Source: Endozoicomonas sp. 4G (GTDB taxonomy: Bacteria > Pseudomonadota > Gammaproteobacteria > Pseudomonadales > Endozoicomonadaceae). Taken from it: a DNA stretch of 64,000 nt. The notes beneath the pieces were generated by a model. That model was not told the DNA's origin, did no database searches, and worked only from the letters and a program-made list of their open reading frames with translations. This document shows positions 35,959 to 44,599 of this stretch, piece after piece. Each line of letters begins with the position of its first letter. Position 1 is the first letter of the stretch. The position numbers were made by a program, and so were the translations under genes. The stretch spans positions 5,624,001 to 5,688,000 of the forward strand of contig NZ_CP082909.1 in NCBI RefSeq assembly GCF_023822025.1, in the 5' to 3' direction.

Positions 35959-36712
35959 ATGCTAAAGTCTTCATTCTGGACTATTTCCAAGCAATATCAA
36001 AACAGCCCAGCTGCAAATGTCTTCTCAACTATTGATAAGGTCTTTGATTTAAAAGGTGAAACCATCACTGATGACGAGCTCAGTGATGTCATTAAAGTAA
36101 ACGTCGCTGGCACTAATTACAATGTAAAACGCTATACATCTGGTGGTAAAGGTTTACGGCGCTATATGGGGCGAAGCAGGATTAGAGCTGAATGGGAAAA
36201 TATGCTTTTGTTCCATAGTTTTCAGATCCCTGCAGCCAAAGTCGTAGCTTATGGTGAGGAAAAAGTACTTTGGCATGATGAGGCAAGGGGCACTGATTAC
36301 TGAAGAAGTGACCAATAGCATGGATTTATCGCAGGTAGCCAGCGGAGCTCCATTGCTATTAAATGACTCTGCATGGTTAAAATCTGTCATGCAACAGATT
36401 GCTAGTGCTATGCGTACTCTTCATGACCATCACTTTATTCATATTGACTTCCATTGGCGCAATATTTTGGTAACACAATCAAATAAACCAAAAATTGCAT
36501 TAATTGACTGTCCTTCGGGTGATAGGCTTCCTTACCCACTTTATAAACGAGGCATCATCAAAGACCTGGCATGTCTGGATAAAACAGCAAAGCATGTTTT
36601 ATCAAAAACCAAACGTTTAAAGTTTTATAAAATTTATAAGCAACGCCAGAAACTAGACGATTCTGATAAACAGCAAATCCGAAAAATCCTAAAGTTTTTT
36701 GAGGGGAGATAA
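35959..36712 (+). pseudogene. LPS kinase-like gene split by a frameshift
   Basis: The N-terminal half is in frame 35959-36303 (ending GEEKVLWHDEARGTDY) and the C-terminal half in 36251-36712 (from about EEKYFGMMRQGALITEE), with the kinase loop HIDFHWRNILV and IALIDCPSGD. Removing one A from the run of five at 36260-36264 joins them as GEEKYFGMMRQGALITEEV without a break. The whole would be about 250 residues of the WaaP/InaA-like (RIO-related) kinase type. Either a real frameshift, a slippage-prone switch, or a sequencing slip. It sits 48 bp after waaP and overlaps the next gene by 1 base. Confidence 0.85.
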
Positions 36713-37812
36713 TGAGCGGCTCAGGCTCTATTAATATAAATGAGTTCCTACTCGATAAAACTGACAATGAGCGGATCAATTGGTTATGTGGTTTTCTTAA
36801 TGCACTAATAAAAATACACTCTTACCATAATTTCGATAGCTTATTGGTTCGAATAGTTGATTATAAGCAATATTTACTGGAGCCTTATCAAGAGGTAGCT
36901 GATAGTCGAAAAAAAAAGCACGAAGCAACGGATATAAGTGAGCATCTTTTCAGGTTATATCCAAGATATGACCGATACCTACCAGAAGCCTGGAATAAAT
37001 CTCTCATCACTCAAAAAAAACACTGCATTGATTTCAATAAATGTAAAAAAAATATTTTTCACTTGAGAAAGGCCAGAGAAAAAAGTTTACATCGGTGCAT
37101 TGAAAATAATGAAACCTTCAGCACAAATAAATCCTGGAGCCATTTCCAAGTAATACGGAAAGGTAAATATCAGGATATTCTGGAATCTTTGCTTAAAGAA
37201 CCCAATCAACTTATGCATAGATCAGAGTTGATTGGACACTGTGCTGCAACTACGATAAGCCTAATGACATTGCCGGATGGCAAAAAGGTTGTGGTTAAGC
37301 GCTACAATAGCAAAAGCAAGCTCTATAGTCTGACTCGGAGCATAATTGATTCCAGGGCTAAAGTATGTTGGAAGGGAGCAGAGCTATTAAATTGGCTTGG
37401 AATAAAAAGTCCTGTTCCACTTGCTATGTTAGAGCAAAGATCCGGCCCCTGGATTCACACAAGCTACCTGATTACAGAATTTATTCCCGGTGTAACACTG
37501 TCTGAATATTTTGAAGAACAACCTAAGAATGAATATTGGTCTTCCGTCAGAAGAGAAGTAGAAGATTTTTTACTAACTTTTCCTGAAGTCCTTGTAGCGC
37601 ATGGAGACTTCAAAAGTACTAATTTCATGGTAGAAAATCATAAGACACTGATGATAGATCTTGACTCTATGAAGTCATTCCGCTTCAAGAAATTATTCAT
37701 AAGATCATATCTTAGGGACATCGATAGGTTTGAGAGAAACTGGGTTAATTCAGATCAAGCAAAGCCTTTTTTTCAACCCATTATAGATAAGGTTCGAAAC
37801 ACGCTTATATGA
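36712..37812 (+). CDS. LPS core kinase-like protein
   Basis: A 366-residue protein with a kinase fold in its C-terminal half: ATP-lysine in KKVVVKRYN (about 197-205), catalytic loop VAHGDFKSTNFMV (about 297-309) and metal motif LMIDLDSMKSF. The N-terminal ~160 residues are helical with no match I know. The family is the WaaP/KdkA/InaA-like group that phosphorylates sugars of the LPS core. It is the third such gene in a row, so the core may be phosphorylated at several positions. The exact acceptor cannot be told. Confidence 0.8.
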   Translation: MSGSGSININEFLLDKTDNERINWLCGFLNALIKIHSYHNFDSLLVRIVDYKQYLLEPYQEVADSRKKKHEATDISEHLFRLYPRYDRYLPEAWNKSLITQKKHCIDFNKCKKNIFHLRKAREKSLHRCIENNETFSTNKSWSHFQVIRKGKYQDILESLLKEPNQLMHRSELIGHCAATTISLMTLPDGKKVVVKRYNSKSKLYSLTRSIIDSRAKVCWKGAELLNWLGIKSPVPLAMLEQRSGPWIHTSYLITEFIPGVTLSEYFEEQPKNEYWSSVRREVEDFLLTFPEVLVAHGDFKSTNFMVENHKTLMIDLDSMKSFRFKKLFIRSYLRDIDRFERNWVNSDQAKPFFQPIIDKVRNTLI

Positions 37813-38732
37813 CTAACGGCTCATCACCACTTATCAGCATTATTATTCCCTCTTATAATTATGCTCAATTCCTGCCAGACACCATTAAATCAGTCACTCA
37901 GCAAATTGGCGATGACTGTGAGCTGATCGTTATCAATGATGGCTCAACTGATAATACTGACGAGGTGATGCAAGAACTACTGCTCACCCTGGATGATAAT
38001 ATCACTTATATCAGTCAGGAAAACCAAGGCGTGCCTGTAACAAGAAATAGAGGAGTAAAGTTGGCAAAAGGCGACTATCTACTTTTTTTGGATAGTGATG
38101 ACACACTGTTGCCAGATGCAATTGATAAATTCAGATGCGCCATAAAAAATAATCATGATGCCGACTTCATTATTGCTAGATACTATTCTGTAAATGCGAA
38201 AGGTCAGAGAAAGCCTCGCTGCTTATGGGAACTAAGCGACTCAAGAGAAGTTAACTTCAAAAACTATGTGACTGATGAAACAGTTTCAATGCTTTGTAGC
38301 TCGATACTTTTCAGAAAAAACATATTTGAGCACTTCGAATTCCCTGATCATATACCACAAAGCGAAGATGAATCATTGTTTGCCCATATTTTCGCTAATT
38401 TCAATGTTATCAAAATCAATGATTATGTCTCAAATATTCTAAAGCATGATGACAGCTTGCGTGGAAGATACTACCCAGAGTTGCATGATCTACCTAATAT
38501 ACTTACAGAGGTACTGTTTGACCCTGAAAAAATTCCTGCTGAATTTATGAAATACAAAGAGGCTTACAAAACACTCAAACATCTTGATCAGTTCAGAAGC
38601 CTCTATCTCAATAAAAAATATGGTGATGCCATTGAAGAGTATTGGAGTGCTTTTTCTTTAAATAAAGCCACCGCATTAAAAGCAAACTTTTTTAGAAAGC
38701 TTATCAAGGCTTATATTAAAAAATGGTTATAA
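37809..38732 (+). CDS. Glycosyltransferase family 2
   Basis: A 307-residue GT2 (GT-A fold) enzyme: ISIIIPSYNYAQFLPDTIKS, nucleotide-binding VINDGSTDNT and the DxD motif in YLLFLDSDDTL. It probably adds a hexose to the LPS outer core. It overlaps the genes on both sides (4 bases upstream, 10 bases with the PIG-L gene downstream). Confidence 0.9.
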   Translation: MTNGSSPLISIIIPSYNYAQFLPDTIKSVTQQIGDDCELIVINDGSTDNTDEVMQELLLTLDDNITYISQENQGVPVTRNRGVKLAKGDYLLFLDSDDTLLPDAIDKFRCAIKNNHDADFIIARYYSVNAKGQRKPRCLWELSDSREVNFKNYVTDETVSMLCSSILFRKNIFEHFEFPDHIPQSEDESLFAHIFANFNVIKINDYVSNILKHDDSLRGRYYPELHDLPNILTEVLFDPEKIPAEFMKYKEAYKTLKHLDQFRSLYLNKKYGDAIEEYWSAFSLNKATALKANFFRKLIKAYIKKWL

Positions 38733-40108
38733 AAAATATAAAAATTATTGCAACTTTAGTATCGCTTATCGTAACTGGCTTGCTGATTTATAGTCATTAT
38801 TACATTAGTGCTCTCTTTTTAGTTCTCTGTTTTTATATTTTGAATGAAGTATTGTGGGCAGATCACATACGATATAACGTACAGGAAGATCAGCTCTTCT
38901 CATTCTCTAGTGCTGAAAAACTAACAGTGTATCTAGAAAAGAACAAACTATCAGTTCCTGAAAAGTTCCAAAACGGTGATTTTACAATACTGCTAAGCAT
39001 TAATTTAAAATCGAATTTTTTTGGCTATATATTTGATCCATTTATTTCTATCGGCAAGGACAATGATTCTCTTTCAAACAGACAGTACTTTGAGCGTGGC
39101 GCAAAAGGAAGTCGTTATCTCAATATCAGCCATAGTTTCGAAGTAGGACAGGAACAGCTTTCCCTGTTTCCAAAATATTGCAAACTAACAGGAACAAAAT
39201 TAGAACTTATAGCTTTTAAAAACCCATGTTTGAAAGATAAAAAAATCCTGGTGATGTCACCTCACCCTGATGATTCAGAAATAGCTGCTTATGGGCTTTA
39301 TAGTTCTAATCAGAGTATGGTTGTAACAGTCACTGCTGGAGAGTCAGAGGCTGATAGCATGTTCGATTTGACAGGTAAAGAGATAAGCCCGGGAAGAATT
39401 AAAGGAGAGCTTAGAGTTTTTGATAGTGTTACTGTTCCATTGTGGGCGGGATTACCTTCTCGGCAAGCTATTAACCTGGGTTACTTTGACGGCACTTTAA
39501 AAGAAATGTTTGAAAATCCTGAGAGAAGTGTTCGATCTACTTCTGCAAATCTTGATAATACTAAAGTATTTAGAAGCTTTAATAAGTTAAAGCTATCTAC
39601 AGATGCAGATTGTAAGAGTAGTTGGGGCAATTTGATAAGAGACTGCTCAGAAGTTATTTCAAACTATAGACCTGATATTATTGTCACCCCTCACCCTGAA
39701 CTCGACAGTCATAGCGATCATCACTATACAACGATTGCTGTACAGAAAGCATTGGAAGAGTCGAATACATCTAACATAGAACTGTTTTACTATGTTAATC
39801 ATCTCAAGAGAACTGACCAATGGCCGTTTGGCCCTTCTGGAAGCCTCACAGGTCTTCCTCCAGAGAACAGTTCAATTGATCGCTTTTTTTCTTTTTCATT
39901 ATCTCGAGAACAACAGGTAAAGAAAAGTTGTGCTTTGGAAATGATGCATGACCTGAGAACATCGCCTACACCTAAAAAATATTTACGTATTCTTCTACAA
40001 GAAAAACTTATTAAAAGAAAGAAAAGCTACTTTGGTTCTGAAGGATTCTATAGGCGTGGAGTAAAGTCTAATGAGGTCTTTTTCCGTACGGAGTTTAAAT
40101 CTAAATGA
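38723..40108 (+). CDS. PIG-L family deacetylase, membrane-anchored
   Basis: A 461-residue protein. The N-terminus has one or two hydrophobic helices (about 5-45). After an unrecognised beta-rich segment (about 60-165) comes a PIG-L/LmbE zinc deacetylase domain with the motif MSPHPDDSEIAAYG (about 178-191) and the later zinc His in PHPELDSHSDHH (about 320-331). Such enzymes remove acetyl groups from N-acetyl sugars, so it may deacetylate a core or O-antigen amino sugar at the membrane. Its place between a glycosyltransferase and the ligase supports this. Confidence 0.85.
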   Translation: MVIKNIKIIATLVSLIVTGLLIYSHYYISALFLVLCFYILNEVLWADHIRYNVQEDQLFSFSSAEKLTVYLEKNKLSVPEKFQNGDFTILLSINLKSNFFGYIFDPFISIGKDNDSLSNRQYFERGAKGSRYLNISHSFEVGQEQLSLFPKYCKLTGTKLELIAFKNPCLKDKKILVMSPHPDDSEIAAYGLYSSNQSMVVTVTAGESEADSMFDLTGKEISPGRIKGELRVFDSVTVPLWAGLPSRQAINLGYFDGTLKEMFENPERSVRSTSANLDNTKVFRSFNKLKLSTDADCKSSWGNLIRDCSEVISNYRPDIIVTPHPELDSHSDHHYTTIAVQKALEESNTSNIELFYYVNHLKRTDQWPFGPSGSLTGLPPENSSIDRFFSFSLSREQQVKKSCALEMMHDLRTSPTPKKYLRILLQEKLIKRKKSYFGSEGFYRRGVKSNEVFFRTEFKSK

Positions 40109-41313
40109 CCAGACTATCTAGCTATTTCAGTTTAATTAAATTTAAAGTTTCAGAGCAGTGGTGCTGGTATTTTTTACTTGCCATTCTATTTGTACCCACT
40201 TTTACTGATTACGGAAAGCTTGTGGTCAACTTTTATCGTGTCTGGATTTGTATACCTGTGCTTATATGCATAAGGTGGAAGGACTTCAACCCTTTCATGA
40301 AGGATCGGTTCGTTCAGTTATTTCTTCTCCTAACAGCCTGGTTTGCTCTTAGTCTGTTATGGTCAGATAGTGACAAAATTAATAACATGGCTGCGAAAAT
40401 GCTGGCCACACTGGCTCTTTTGTTTCTTATATTTAACATTAGTAGATATCAGTTGGAACGTTTCAGAAAACTGGATTATTACTATGTATTAGCAGCATTG
40501 ATATTACTTTCAGCGGTTTACTATAAGTGGGGAGTTATTGATACAAGACTTCCTGATGTTATTTTTGGGGTCTTTGATAATCGCAATCCTATTGCTTGGT
40601 TTTCTTCCTCAGCAGCTATTATTTCATTTTTTCATGTTCTTCATGCACGAAATAGAATTCACCTTCTCTTATTTTCAATCAGCTTTTTGCTTCTTGCATC
40701 AGCTACACTATCCCTTTCATCAAGAGGGGCTCTTCTAGGCTTGTTAGCTGGCATGATTATTGTTGCTTTTTCAAAAGTAGATTCTCTTAAGAGCTTTTTC
40801 GTTTATTTCTCAATAAGCTTGATTGCTTTTTTAACAGTTATAACTGTTATTGAGTTATATTACTCTGACTACTTTAGTAGTTTGATTGAAAGAGCTGACT
40901 CCCATAGATTTGAAATCTATGCTAACGCTATCACAAGAATTACAGAGTCACCAAGCACCTTGTTTTTTGGTCATGGTATAGCAGCCAGCCCTCGCAATAT
41001 GGTAGGTGAAACAGTCATAAATAACTGGCATTCGATTTACATTAACGCAACATTTTACGGTGGCATCATTGCGCTGGTTCTATTGCTTGTATGCTTATTA
41101 AAAAGACCGTATGAAATAATTATAAAAAAATCGAAAATAAGTAGTTGGGATGCGGTAGTGCTAGGTATGATGGTTACATTACAATTTGATGGGCATCGTA
41201 TTTATGAGTACCCTGGTGGACTACTTTTTGTCCTGACAATACCGATGTTTGTTGCAAACATTCTTGCTTCTTCAAACAAGAAACTTAATATGAAAACAAA
41301 AGAAAATGTCTAA
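40105..41313 (+). CDS. waaL: O-antigen ligase, WaaL/Wzy_C type
   Basis: A 402-residue inner membrane protein with about 10-12 transmembrane helices and a large periplasmic loop. The conserved Arg lies in LSLSSRGALLGLLAGM and the ligase His in NWHSIYINATFYGG. These are the marks of the Wzy_C group, which holds WaaL ligases and O-antigen polymerases. In an LPS core locus the ligase role, joining O-antigen to lipid A-core, is the better guess. It overlaps neighbours by 4 and 8 bases. Confidence 0.85.
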   Translation: MTRLSSYFSLIKFKVSEQWCWYFLLAILFVPTFTDYGKLVVNFYRVWICIPVLICIRWKDFNPFMKDRFVQLFLLLTAWFALSLLWSDSDKINNMAAKMLATLALLFLIFNISRYQLERFRKLDYYYVLAALILLSAVYYKWGVIDTRLPDVIFGVFDNRNPIAWFSSSAAIISFFHVLHARNRIHLLLFSISFLLLASATLSLSSRGALLGLLAGMIIVAFSKVDSLKSFFVYFSISLIAFLTVITVIELYYSDYFSSLIERADSHRFEIYANAITRITESPSTLFFGHGIAASPRNMVGETVINNWHSIYINATFYGGIIALVLLLVCLLKRPYEIIIKKSKISSWDAVVLGMMVTLQFDGHRIYEYPGGLLFVLTIPMFVANILASSNKKLNMKTKENV

Positions 41314-42100
41314 CCCAATAAATTCTACTCTTATTGATTTTCCCGTATTTGTTATATGCATGGAAAGGGAAGTTGATCGCCGTATAGAAGTTGCTGAGCA
41401 TTTAACATTAAAAGGTGTCAACTTTGAATTCTCGAATGCAGTTGATGGGCACGAACTTAGTAACGATCAGAAAAATCTGTATTCTGAAAGTCAATCTATT
41501 AAGCATGGGGGTCGTCCTCTGGCTCTTGGAGAGATTGGGTGTTATCTGAGTCATACCAGTATTTGGCAAAAAATTGTTGATGAGCAGATACCTTGTGCAT
41601 TGATACTGGAGTCAGATGTTGTTTTAACTCAAGAATCCATAGAGTGCCTCAAGAATATAAAAAAAAGCTCGGTCTCTTGGGATTTAATGATGATGTTTTA
41701 TCGAGAATGCCTCCCTTCTATCTGGCATAAAACCCAACTCACCAAAAAATCAAAAATTGTAAAATTTACCAATAAAAGTTCCTGTACAACAGCTTATCTA
41801 GTCACAGAACAAGGGGCCAAAAAGCTGTTAAAGCATGCATATCCATTATATATGCCAGTTGATGATTACATGACGGGAGGCTATATAAATAAAGATTTAA
41901 AAACTTTTGCTGTTTATCCACGAAATGTACACCTAACTGACGATGCCCTTGAATCATCTTCTATTAGAGAAGATCTGTTTCCCTTATTAAAAGATCTTGG
42001 GATTAAACGAAGATTGCCAGGAGAAACGACAATGTTGAAGGAGGTTGAAAAAAACATAAGACGCCAAATAAAAAGAGTTCTTCCTCCACCTTGGCTTTAA
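41306..42100 (+). CDS. Glycosyltransferase family 25 (LPS type)
   Basis: A 264-residue GT25 enzyme of the LpsA/Lex1 group: FPVFVICMEREVDRRIEVAE at the start, then LALGEIGCYLSHTSIWQKIV, the DxD-like LILESDVVL and SCTTAYLVTEQGAKKLLKHA. It likely adds galactose or glucose to the LPS core. A basic C-terminus (RRQIKRVLPPPWL) may touch the membrane. Confidence 0.9.
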   Translation: MSNPINSTLIDFPVFVICMEREVDRRIEVAEHLTLKGVNFEFSNAVDGHELSNDQKNLYSESQSIKHGGRPLALGEIGCYLSHTSIWQKIVDEQIPCALILESDVVLTQESIECLKNIKKSSVSWDLMMMFYRECLPSIWHKTQLTKKSKIVKFTNKSSCTTAYLVTEQGAKKLLKHAYPLYMPVDDYMTGGYINKDLKTFAVYPRNVHLTDDALESSSIREDLFPLLKDLGIKRRLPGETTMLKEVEKNIRRQIKRVLPPPWL

Positions 42101-42167
42101 CCTCTAGCTGTTTAGAATGTTAAAATTTATTTACAATTCATAAAGAGAGTTTCTTAAAAATAAAGTC

Positions 42168-42962
42168 ATGAAAACCTCTTCATTTTCAGATAAAAGTAAT
42201 GTTTCTTTAGTAATAACAAGCTGTGGCCGCTTTAACTTACTAGAGAAAACTCTGAGTAGCTTTTTCAGTAATAACACTTGCCCAATTAGAAAGTTAATAA
42301 TCATAGAAGATTCCGGTGATGATGCAGTTCTATCACTAATTCCTGAGAAATTTAAAAAATACTGCACTATCATTGTTAACACAAAAAAGCTAGGCCAAAT
42401 AAAGTCTATTGATAAAGCTTACTCGTTGGTCGACACAGACTATATTTTCCACTGTGAAGATGATTGGGAGTTTTATCGTGGAGGGTTTATTGAAGATTCT
42501 TTAAGAGTACTTGAAAGTAATAAATATGTATATCAGGTCTGGTTAAGAAGCTTTTATCACGATATTAAAAGAGATTATCCATTCCATTCGCTAGGAGAAA
42601 AATTTTCTTGTGATAAAACAGTGTATAACAAACTCTTATCATCGAATCCCAAATGGCAAGGTTTCTCTTTTAACCCCGGATTAAGAAGGAAGAGCGATTA
42701 TCTATCAATTAAAGGAGGTTACGCTTCCTTTCTTGATGAGTCCAATAGTTCAGCTTCTGTAGAAAGCGCTTTATCTTCAAATATGAAATCGCTTGGAATG
42801 TACGCAGCTATATTAGAGAATGATGCTGTAGCGCATACCGGCTATGATAGTCATATTCAGGATATAAATGAGAAGAAAAAAAGCCGTAAAAAGAAAAAAC
42901 AAAAAATCCTTATAGCCTTGGTTGTATTTTTAGTTGGACTTGTTAGCGGACTATTAATTTAA
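42168..42962 (+). CDS. Glycosyltransferase (GT2-like) with C-terminal membrane tail
   Basis: A 264-residue protein: VSLVITSCGRFNLLEKTLSS and a metal site of DxD type in YIFHCEDDWEFY place it among GT-A fold transferases acting on LPS. The C-terminus has a Lys-rich stretch followed by one hydrophobic helix (ILIALVVFLVGLVSGLLI), so it is probably tail-anchored at the inner membrane. It ends the AT-rich LPS block. Sugar and acceptor unknown. Confidence 0.8.
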   Translation: MKTSSFSDKSNVSLVITSCGRFNLLEKTLSSFFSNNTCPIRKLIIIEDSGDDAVLSLIPEKFKKYCTIIVNTKKLGQIKSIDKAYSLVDTDYIFHCEDDWEFYRGGFIEDSLRVLESNKYVYQVWLRSFYHDIKRDYPFHSLGEKFSCDKTVYNKLLSSNPKWQGFSFNPGLRRKSDYLSIKGGYASFLDESNSSASVESALSSNMKSLGMYAAILENDAVAHTGYDSHIQDINEKKKSRKKKKQKILIALVVFLVGLVSGLLI

Positions 42963-43016
42963 TCAAGAATATTTATATACGTTTTAATACATATTTTTTT
43001 AAATAAATTTTATCTT

Positions 43017-43049
43017 GCAGGCACTTTATAAAAACATTAAAGTGCCTGC
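43017..43049. terminator. Strong hairpin at the end of the LPS block
   Basis: A perfect 12-bp stem (43017-43028 with 43038-43049) lies between the last LPS glycosyltransferase and the acyl carrier protein gene. No T run follows on the plus strand, so termination there is uncertain; it could also act as an mRNA 3'-end protector. Confidence 0.5.
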
Positions 43050-43101
43050 CTCGGATAGTAACGCATTATTATTGTCGATATTGGCAGCACTGGATATTTA
43101 G

Positions 43102-43341
43102 ATGGCAAAAATTGAAGAACTGAAAAATCTGTTGGCAGAGATTCTCGAAATCGATACCAGCAGCTTTGACGAAGAAACCGAACTTCTGGGCGCCCTCCCT
43201 GAGTTTGACTCTATGGCAGTAGTGGGTGTGATCACCGCCATGGAAGAGTCCTTTGGCATCAACGTAGCCGATGATGATATCGATGCCACCATCTTCGAAA
43301 CGGTGGGTAGTTTGTTGGGCTACATTGAACGGGCTGCCTGA
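43102..43341 (+). CDS. Acyl carrier protein
   Basis: A 79-residue, acidic, four-helix carrier protein with the phosphopantetheine site EFDSMAVVGV (Ser37). The sequence differs from the housekeeping AcpP (usual DSLD). It is more like the carrier proteins found with acyl-CoA ligase and PLP decarboxylase in exosortase-associated clusters, and the two genes of those kinds lie 1.3 kb away on the other strand. It may carry an acyl or aminoacyl unit for modifying a surface glycan. Confidence 0.88.
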   Translation: MAKIEELKNLLAEILEIDTSSFDEETELLGALPEFDSMAVVGVITAMEESFGINVADDDIDATIFETVGSLLGYIERAA

Positions 43342-43387
43342 GTCATTTTCTATTCTGAAGCAGCCCTGAGACAAAAAAACCAGCACA

Positions 43388-44242
43388 TCAGAGCGTCGCC
43401 AACACCACCAGCTCCGAGTAACTGGCATTCACCCCGCCTGCCGAAATACTCCCTTTGTACTGCTTCGGCTGGCTAAACTGTTTCGAGCGAGAGAGCAGCA
43501 GCTTTTTCCCGGCAAGAAAGCGCTCATCAACCTGCAATCCTCTCACACTCATTGCTTTACAGAGAGGCCTGCTTGCCTGGCCGATGGTTTCTCTGAACAG
43601 CTCGATATCACCTACCCGATGTATATGAGCCCGATTTAAACGACGAGTGATCAATAAATAACAGACCCGGTTCCCTTTCCTGATCGCATACTGCCAGACA
43701 TCTAAGGAGAGATGAGCATCAAAGCACCGGCGGTCCTGCTCATTCAGTAGCTTTCTCACCTTTTCTGGCTCAGTTACCAGCTCCACAGCTCCCATAAAAG
43801 ACGGCCATGGATAAATAACCCTGGCACTGGTATCAAGATCCTTAAAGCCCAGTTTTTTATAAACGGCGTAAGCTTCAGGTGAGGACGTCAGGCTGGTGAG
43901 CACTACCGACTTCTTACGTAAGAAAGGCATCAACAGCATCATGGAGGAGCTGCGATAGTCTTCATCAACAACCCACGCCGTCAGGTTGCAAATAACCTGC
44001 CTCTGCCCCTCAATCGTTTCCTCAGAATAGAACCCACCAAGAAAACCCACTATCTTTTCACCGGTATCAAGCACGTAACCGGGTGACCAATTCTCCTGCC
44101 CCCACAGATTCGTAAACAGTCTTTTCCATATAGCTTCTGTAAATCGCGTGCTGTTCAGCTGCCTTAACAGAGGATAAACCTGGGCAAAATCCTCAGCAAT
44201 AGCCTCACGCACCTTAGCTTTTGGTTTATCCACGGTAGACAT
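43388..44242 (-). CDS. GNAT-type acetyltransferase domain protein
   Basis: A 284-residue protein with an N-terminal GNAT domain (about 10-150): REAIAEDFAQVYPLLRQL, a central VICNLTAWVVDEDYRSSSMM matching the acyl-CoA-binding strand and loop, and AYAVYKKLGFKDLD. The C-terminal ~130 residues are a second domain I cannot name. It is convergent with the acyl carrier protein gene and upstream of it are the decarboxylase and ligase genes in the same direction, suggesting a shared pathway. Acceptor unknown. Confidence 0.7.
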   Translation of the reverse strand: MSTVDKPKAKVREAIAEDFAQVYPLLRQLNSTRFTEAIWKRLFTNLWGQENWSPGYVLDTGEKIVGFLGGFYSEETIEGQRQVICNLTAWVVDEDYRSSSMMLLMPFLRKKSVVLTSLTSSPEAYAVYKKLGFKDLDTSARVIYPWPSFMGAVELVTEPEKVRKLLNEQDRRCFDAHLSLDVWQYAIRKGNRVCYLLITRRLNRAHIHRVGDIELFRETIGQASRPLCKAMSVRGLQVDERFLAGKKLLLSRSKQFSQPKQYKGSISAGGVNASYSELVVLATL

Positions 44243-44294
44243 TACACTAAAAAATCCTAATCATGTGGGTGAGTGGGAAAGCCCTGTGGGCTTT

Positions 44295-44549
44295 TTATCC
44301 ATAATCTGGCTGAGCATCCCAGCTTTCCCAAAGTGGAGAGATGACGTCTCCGATCTGACACTGAGAAGCAATAATGCTCAGCCTGCCCCTTGCCTGATTC
44401 TCCCTTCCTGTCTCGGAAAATTCGGGTATAACACGGGCAATAATTTTGCCATGTTCAGAGAGAGCCAGACTTTCACCGTCGTTAACCCGGGCAAGCCAAA
44501 CCTGCAAGTTTTCCCGAAAGTCAGATACTTTTACCTGAACAGTTTTCAT
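44295..44549 (-). CDS. Phd/YefM-type antitoxin, no toxin partner seen
   Basis: An 84-residue protein with the Phd fold start MKTVQVKVSDFRENLQVWLA and SLALSEHGKIIARVIPE, then a C-terminal toxin-binding tail (QIGDVISPLWESWDA) of the kind that pairs with VapC/PIN toxins. Phd proteins bind their own promoter and neutralise the toxin. No PIN-domain or Doc gene lies on either side: the gene stands between the GNAT gene (52 bp) and the PLP decarboxylase gene (50 bp). It is thus an orphan antitoxin, or it has another role. Confidence 0.75.
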   Translation of the reverse strand: MKTVQVKVSDFRENLQVWLARVNDGESLALSEHGKIIARVIPEFSETGRENQARGRLSIIASQCQIGDVISPLWESWDAQPDYG

Positions 44550-44599
44550 ACCCGCTCTCCTGCTTTATTCACAAACCTGTTGATATTAAGCCCCCCGCC

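Noticed and set aside
44278-44296. Short hairpin with T5 (AAAGCCC/GGGCTTT)
   Set aside because: Its orientation fits no gene ending there on the plus strand, so I did not call it a terminator.
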